A stretch of 64,000 nt of DNA from an uncultured Candidatus Melainabacteria bacterium (GTDB taxonomy: Bacteria; Cyanobacteriota; Vampirovibrionia; Gastranaerophilales; Gastranaerophilaceae): contig CANOTP010000004.1 of the NCBI GenBank assembly GCA_947570135.1, positions 62,001-126,000 on the forward strand. Direction: 5' to 3'. This document shows, piece after piece, positions 60,390 through 64,000 of this stretch. The notes below the pieces were generated by a model. The model had not been told where the DNA came from and did no database searches. It saw only the letters and a program-made list of their open reading frames with translations. Position numbers and translations under genes: made by a program. Within the stretch, counting starts at the first letter, position 1; every line of letters starts with the position of its first letter.

Positions 60390-61238
60390 CTAACCCTTAA
60401 CAGCGCCTTCGTTTTCGCCAGATATAAAGTATTTTTGCATTGATAAAAAGAATATCAAAATAGGGAGTGTTGAGATTATTGAACCTGCTGCGATGTAGCG
60501 CCAGTTAGAAGAAAACATTCCCTGCAGGTTGTTAACCCCGACAGGAAGTGTGTACATTGTTTCTTTTGTTAAAACGATACTAGGCCACAAGAATTCTCCC
60601 CACGAACCGATGAATGTAAATATCGCAAGTACGGCAAGCGAAGGTTTAACCATTGGTAAAAGAACTTTCCAAAATACCTGAAAAACGTTACATCCGTCAA
60701 TTATTGCGGCTTCTTCCATTTCACGAGGGATTGAAAGAAAAGCCTGACGCATTAAAAATATCCCAAACGCACTAACCGCAAACGGCATTATAAGTCCGAT
60801 AAATCCCATAGTGTCGCTTACAGAATCTACTAAATGAAGTTTTAATGTTACAAGATAAACCGGAAGCATAATTGCCTGAAACGGAACCATAATTGTGGCA
60901 AGAATCGAGAAAAACGCGATTTTTTTACCCTTAAATTCCATTCTTGCTAAAGGATATCCTGCAAGAGAAGACAGAATAAGGTTTAATAATACGGTTCCGG
61001 CTGCAACTATCATGCTGTTTATAAAATATCTCATCAAGTCAACTTTATGCCAAACCCCGACATAATTTGCAAACGTAAAGTCTTTTGGAATAATTGTCGG
61101 AGGGTAAGCGAAAATGTTTTCACCGCCGCCTTTTAAAGATGTTGATAAAAGCCATATAAAAGGAAATATTGATAACAGCGAAACGGTTATTAATATTGCG
61201 TGAATCCATAGATTTTTAAACCCTTTCAGTCTGTTCAT
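60390..61238 (-). CDS. ABC sugar transporter permease (MalG/UgpE-like)
   Basis: A 282-residue permease with six helices. The N-terminal FPFIWLLSTSLKGG and the EAA loop EEAAIIDGCNVFQVFWKVLLPMVKPSLAV are typical of the MalG-like component of CUT1 carbohydrate importers. It overlaps the other permease by 4 bp. No solute-binding protein or ATPase gene is next to it, so the pair must use partners encoded elsewhere. Confidence 0.93.
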   Translation of the reverse strand: MNRLKGFKNLWIHAILITVSLLSIFPFIWLLSTSLKGGGENIFAYPPTIIPKDFTFANYVGVWHKVDLMRYFINSMIVAAGTVLLNLILSSLAGYPLARMEFKGKKIAFFSILATIMVPFQAIMLPVYLVTLKLHLVDSVSDTMGFIGLIMPFAVSAFGIFLMRQAFLSIPREMEEAAIIDGCNVFQVFWKVLLPMVKPSLAVLAIFTFIGSWGEFLWPSIVLTKETMYTLPVGVNNLQGMFSSNWRYIAAGSIISTLPILIFFLSMQKYFISGENEGAVKG

Positions 61239-62107
61239 AAGTTATATTTTCCCCTCTCAAAGCATAAAATATTGACCAAAGAAAAAGCCATAACTATGAT
61301 AAGTAAAATTACCGCCATAGCTGATGCGTATCCTAAATCAAGGTTTTCAAATGCCTTTTCATAAATATAATAAACAATGGTTTTAGTAGAATTTAACGGT
61401 CCGCCTTTAGTCATAACATAGATTTCCGCAAAGATTTTCATCGCAGAAATTGAACTGATTGTTGTGACAAGCGCGATTGTCGGCATAATATGCGGAATCG
61501 TCACTGTCAAATGTTTTGTTAAAAATCCTGCCCCGTCAATATCACAGGCTTCGTATAATTCTTTTGGAACACTCATTAATGCGGCAAGATAAATTATCAT
61601 ATAGTATCCGATACCCTTCCAGATAGTTACAAGAATTACCGAATAAATAGCGTATTTCGGGTCTGTAAGCCAACCGATAGGTGCGATATGAAAAACACTC
61701 AACAAGTAGTTTAAAATTCCCTGTTCCGCGTATAACCACTTAAACGCAATCGCTGCAACTACAATTGAAACGATTACAGGCAGATAGATAAGTATTTTAT
61801 ATAAAGTTATTCCTTTGATTTTGTTATTTATAAGTATTGCCAAAAACAGCGGAAAAACTACCAAAACAGGTACTGCAGCAATTAAGTATATGAAAGTGTT
61901 TAACATAACCTTGTAAAATATCGGGTTATGAAGAATGTCAATATAATTTTGCAATCCTGCAAATCCTGCCTGATAAATATTATTGGAGTAATCCTGAAAA
62001 CTTAAAACAATAGTTTGAAAAAACGGGATAAAAAAGAAAATAAGCAAAATTATTCCCGCAGGAAGTAAAAACAAATACGGTGCCGATTTCCCATAATACT
62101 TAAACAT
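61235..62107 (-). CDS. ABC sugar transporter permease (MalF/UgpA-like)
   Basis: A 290-residue permease. APYLFLLPAGIILLIFFFIPF at the N-terminus and the EAA loop YEACDIDGAGFLTKHLTVTIPHIMP identify the MalF/UgpA-type half. Start taken at the ATG at 62107 (a TTG two codons before is in frame). TTGACT, a 17-bp spacer and GATAAT end 6 bp before this ATG with no ribosome binding site, a leaderless arrangement. Forms a heterodimer with the permease at 60390. Confidence 0.92.
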   Translation of the reverse strand: MFKYYGKSAPYLFLLPAGIILLIFFFIPFFQTIVLSFQDYSNNIYQAGFAGLQNYIDILHNPIFYKVMLNTFIYLIAAVPVLVVFPLFLAILINNKIKGITLYKILIYLPVIVSIVVAAIAFKWLYAEQGILNYLLSVFHIAPIGWLTDPKYAIYSVILVTIWKGIGYYMIIYLAALMSVPKELYEACDIDGAGFLTKHLTVTIPHIMPTIALVTTISSISAMKIFAEIYVMTKGGPLNSTKTIVYYIYEKAFENLDLGYASAMAVILLIIVMAFSLVNILCFERGKYNL

Positions 62108-62154
62108 ACGCAAATTATCTCACTATTTGTCTGTTGAGTCAAGTTTAGAATGAA

Positions 62155-62463
62155 TTATTTGCCGAATTTCAAGCATTTATAAAGGAAAAGAATATTTTTT
62201 TCCTCGTCTAATGCTTCAATAATTTCCTGTTTCATTTTTTTATACGGAATTTCGTCTTTAAATACAAAAAGTTCATAAATATTGACATTAAGGGCTTGCG
62301 CAATAGCTGTTAAATTTTCTGCTGTCGGGTAGTTATTACCGTTTTCGATTCGGCTGATATTTTTAGGGTCAATTCCGACAAGTTCGGCTAAGTTTTCTTG
62401 TGTAATCTTGCGTTCTTTTCTCAGTTGTTGAATTTTTTGTCCCAAGTCTTGTTTTAAAGTCAT
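62155..62463 (-). CDS. XRE-family regulator paired with a prepilin (type B)
   Basis: A 102-residue protein started at the ATG behind AGGAG. HTH_3 domain at residues 5-60 (GQKIQQLRKERKITQENLAE, ISRIENGNNYPTAENL), then a helical tail (KMKQEIIEALDEEKNILFLY). Closely parallel to the regulator at 29794 (same NISRIENG/SLSNIENG and the same tail type). Divergent from the prepilin at 62673. Confidence 0.9.
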   Translation of the reverse strand: MTLKQDLGQKIQQLRKERKITQENLAELVGIDPKNISRIENGNNYPTAENLTAIAQALNVNIYELFVFKDEIPYKKMKQEIIEALDEEKNILFLYKCLKFGK

Positions 62464-62554
62464 ATTTGCGGCTCCTGACAAATATTATCAATGATATATT
62501 TATGTTAATTAACTATCTGGTAGATGTAATTTTTCAAAAAGGTGATGTATTGTA

Positions 62555-62583
62555 TTGACAAAAATCTATTCGTAGGATATAAT
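62555..62583 (+). promoter_or_regulatory. Consensus promoter of the prepilin at 62673
   Basis: TTGACA at 62555-62560, 17-bp spacer and TATAAT at 62578-62583: both hexamers match the housekeeping consensus exactly. A perfect palindrome GTTAATTAAC lies at about 62504-62513 in the shared intergenic region and could be part of an operator. Such a strong promoter would need a repressor to be controlled. Confidence 0.8.
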
Positions 62584-62672
62584 TAATGTATAATTCTATG
62601 TTATAGACAGAAAATTATGTTTTCTGAGAGTTAATGGAAGTTGTATTTATGAAAAAACGAAAGGATTTTAAG

Positions 62673-63422
62673 ATGACAAAAAGATTCGGTTTTACTTTGG
62701 CTGAGGTATTGATTACCTTAGGTATCATTGGTGTGGTTGCGGCAATGACAATTCCAACATTGATTGCAAACACAAACGGAGCAAAATTCAGATCACAATT
62801 TAAGAAAACAATTTCAACATTGAACCAGGCAGGTTTGATGGCTCAAGCTCAGTATGACTTTGACTATGCAGGTACTACTGAAAAATGTACAGGTACAGTT
62901 GCTACCGATGCAGGTCAACACCCTGAATCAGTAATGTCTTTCTGTGCAATTTTGAACGGTACATTAACAGGTCAAACTTATCAAGGTGCTGTTACAAATA
63001 TTAAACGTAGCAACAACGGTATAGATGAACCTTATGAGATAAAACAACCTACCGGTTATGGTACCGTTTTAACTAAAGCTACAGCTGAAGCATACTTAGC
63101 TTACACATTAGCAGATGGCGCTATTGTAGCATTTTCTCCTGATGCTATAGGTTGTGATGTTCCTATTGGTACTCAAATTACAGGTGCATATATTGCAACA
63201 AAACCTCAATGTATGGGATTTATTGATGTAAACGGTGCAACATTACCTAACAGAGAAGTTTCTTGTACTGATTCAACGAAAGATGCCGGAAAAGTTGAAG
63301 AACCTTGTGCAGTTAAAAATGATGCTAACCACATGACAGATATCTTCCCTGTATTCTTCCACGATGCAACTGTAGAACCTGCTTCTGCTGCAGCTAAATA
63401 CGTTTTAACAACAAGTAAATAA
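62673..63422 (+). CDS. Prepilin-like protein divergent from an XRE regulator
   Basis: A 249-residue protein. The ATG at 62673, 7 nt after AAAGGA, gives the leader MTKRFGFTLAEVLITLGIIG with Gly/Phe cleavage; earlier in-frame ATGs lack a good site. The body is Gly/Ala/Thr rich with Cys residues (EKCTGTV, MSFCAI, GCDVP, QCMGFIDVNGATLPN, VSCTD, EPCAVK). It differs from the others at the end, which lacks the GW motif and finishes SAAAKYVLTTSK. Codon use is strongly biased, so it may be an abundant major pilin. A two-hairpin repeat follows the stop codon. Confidence 0.9.
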   Translation: MTKRFGFTLAEVLITLGIIGVVAAMTIPTLIANTNGAKFRSQFKKTISTLNQAGLMAQAQYDFDYAGTTEKCTGTVATDAGQHPESVMSFCAILNGTLTGQTYQGAVTNIKRSNNGIDEPYEIKQPTGYGTVLTKATAEAYLAYTLADGAIVAFSPDAIGCDVPIGTQITGAYIATKPQCMGFIDVNGATLPNREVSCTDSTKDAGKVEEPCAVKNDANHMTDIFPVFFHDATVEPASAAAKYVLTTSK

Positions 63423-63427
63423 TGTAT

Positions 63428-63523
63428 CGTCACTCCGTACTTGATACGGAGTCTATCAATGTCAATGTCCCCTTGTGGACTGAATCAACATTGACAGATT
63501 CTGAGTCAAGCTCAGAATGACAG
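63428..63523. repeat. Two-hairpin palindromic repeat element, full copy D
   Basis: Left hairpin ACTCCGTA-CTTGA-TACGGAGT, then TCTATCAATGTCAATG, middle, CATTGACAGA and right hairpin TTCTGAG-TCAAG-CTCAGAA, ending TGACAG. It starts 5 bp after the prepilin stop codon. The stem bases differ from copies A and C but both arms change together. Confidence 0.85.
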
Positions 63524-63630
63524 AAAACTTAATACATCAGGTGATACCGAATCACTTGATACGCTTTACATTATCGGGCGCGGGATTCACCTTCCGCGTC
63601 TTTGCCTTATCCGTTTTCTGCCAAATAAAA

Positions 63631-63661
63631 AATGCGGCAAGTCTAAACTTACCGCATTTTT
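63631..63661 (-). terminator. Terminator of rpsT
   Basis: AATGCGGCAAGT at 63631-63642 with ACTTACCGCATT at 63647-63658 (one mismatch) and A/T runs on both sides. It lies 20 bp beyond the rpsT stop codon. Between it and repeat D, 63524-63630, nothing is recognised. Confidence 0.75.
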
Positions 63662-63678
63662 ATTTAAAAAAGTTTCAA

Positions 63679-63951
63679 TTAAGCGTTAGCTGAAAGTTTT
63701 TTAATTGCAAGAACCAATCTTGATTTTTTTCTTGCAGCTGTATTTTTGTGTAAAATACCTTTAACAACAGCTTTGTCGCAAAGTTGGTATACTTTGGAAA
63801 TAGAAGCGTTTAATGCTTCTTTATCTTCACCTGATGCTAATTCTAATGCTTTTTTAACAGCAGTTTTGATTGAAGATTTGAAAGCAACGTTTCTTTGTCT
63901 GTTAGCTTCAGCTATTAACACTCTTTTTTTAGCAGATTTAATATTTGCCAT
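63679..63951 (-). CDS. rpsT: 30S ribosomal protein S20
   Basis: A 90-residue basic protein. MANIKSAKKRVLIAEANRQR and the KSSIKTAVKKALELASGEDK, VKGILHKNTAARKKSRLVLA segments are characteristic. S20 binds 16S rRNA early in 30S assembly. GAAAGG lies upstream of the ATG. Usually monocistronic, as here. Confidence 0.97.
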   Translation of the reverse strand: MANIKSAKKRVLIAEANRQRNVAFKSSIKTAVKKALELASGEDKEALNASISKVYQLCDKAVVKGILHKNTAARKKSRLVLAIKKLSANA

Positions 63952-64000
63952 AATTGAATTTACCTTTCATTTTACTTTGTGCAATTAATGACTTTGCACG

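Overview
The window looks like a chromosomal segment of a low-GC, gut-type relative of the Cyanobacteria (Melainabacteria / Vampirovibrionia, order Gastranaerophilales). This is an inference. It rests on the AT-rich base composition, the large number of prepilin-like genes with the leader motif FTLAEVLITLGIIG, the GGGtGRT/NifU-like pair known from gut anaerobes, a DUF2993-type protein, and many proteins with no recognisable relatives. No rRNA, tRNA, CRISPR array or phage structural gene was seen.

Layout. 1-4.8 kb: end of a TPR gene, an unknown acidic protein, and a minus-strand group purD-like / dnaJ-like / queE. 4.8-7.0 kb: an operon of three prepilins. 7.1-8.9 kb: NifU-like plus GGGtGRT. 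9.3-15 kb: rnhB, an amber-interrupted prepilin beside a small regulator, rbgA-rplS, a decayed prepilin and pyk. 15-24.8 kb: an SLH-domain exported protein, a small Cys-rich exported protein, a uridine-kinase-like P-loop protein, two large unknown proteins, an alpha/alpha-barrel protein, a GGDEF protein and a TIGR02757 protein. 24.9-38 kb: an HExxH metalloprotease, rsgA-ispA-like-PAP2, a prepilin with a divergent XRE regulator, a two-component system with tadA, a DciA-like gene, nrnA-like, a YihY/BrkB-like gene, a calpain-like protease and prfA. 38-44.9 kb: ylxR-infB and rbfA-truB-DUF2993-GerMN-HicB-like, with a prepilin/regulator cassette sitting between infB and rbfA. 44.9-52 kb: a PMVK-like kinase, a prepilin whose 5' end was rebuilt by a small repeat element, glyQ, two tandem APC permeases, another prepilin and a HAD protein. 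52-64 kb: TPR proteins, an EF-hand/LysM protein split by a frameshift, two tandem HNH-motif paralogues, two ABC sugar permeases, a fourth XRE/prepilin pair and rpsT.

The strongest unexplained theme is the prepilin family. There are ten loci, two of them broken. Four prepilins lie head to head with a small DNA-binding-type gene, giving two families of regulator. In three loci the prepilin promoter overlaps the divergent promoter with almost the same geometry. A second theme is about eleven genes, many of them housekeeping genes, in which a -10 box lies 6 bp (once 7 bp) upstream of the start codon with no ribosome binding site, which suggests leaderless transcripts. A third is a roughly 95-105 bp two-hairpin repeat. 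One copy inserted in frame into a prepilin leader between 9-bp direct repeats, and a half copy supplies the stop codon of another gene. Several large proteins without classical signal peptides (metalloprotease, calpain-like, HNH pair, glycine-zipper proteins, EF-hand/LysM) could be effectors or surface factors; that is inference only.
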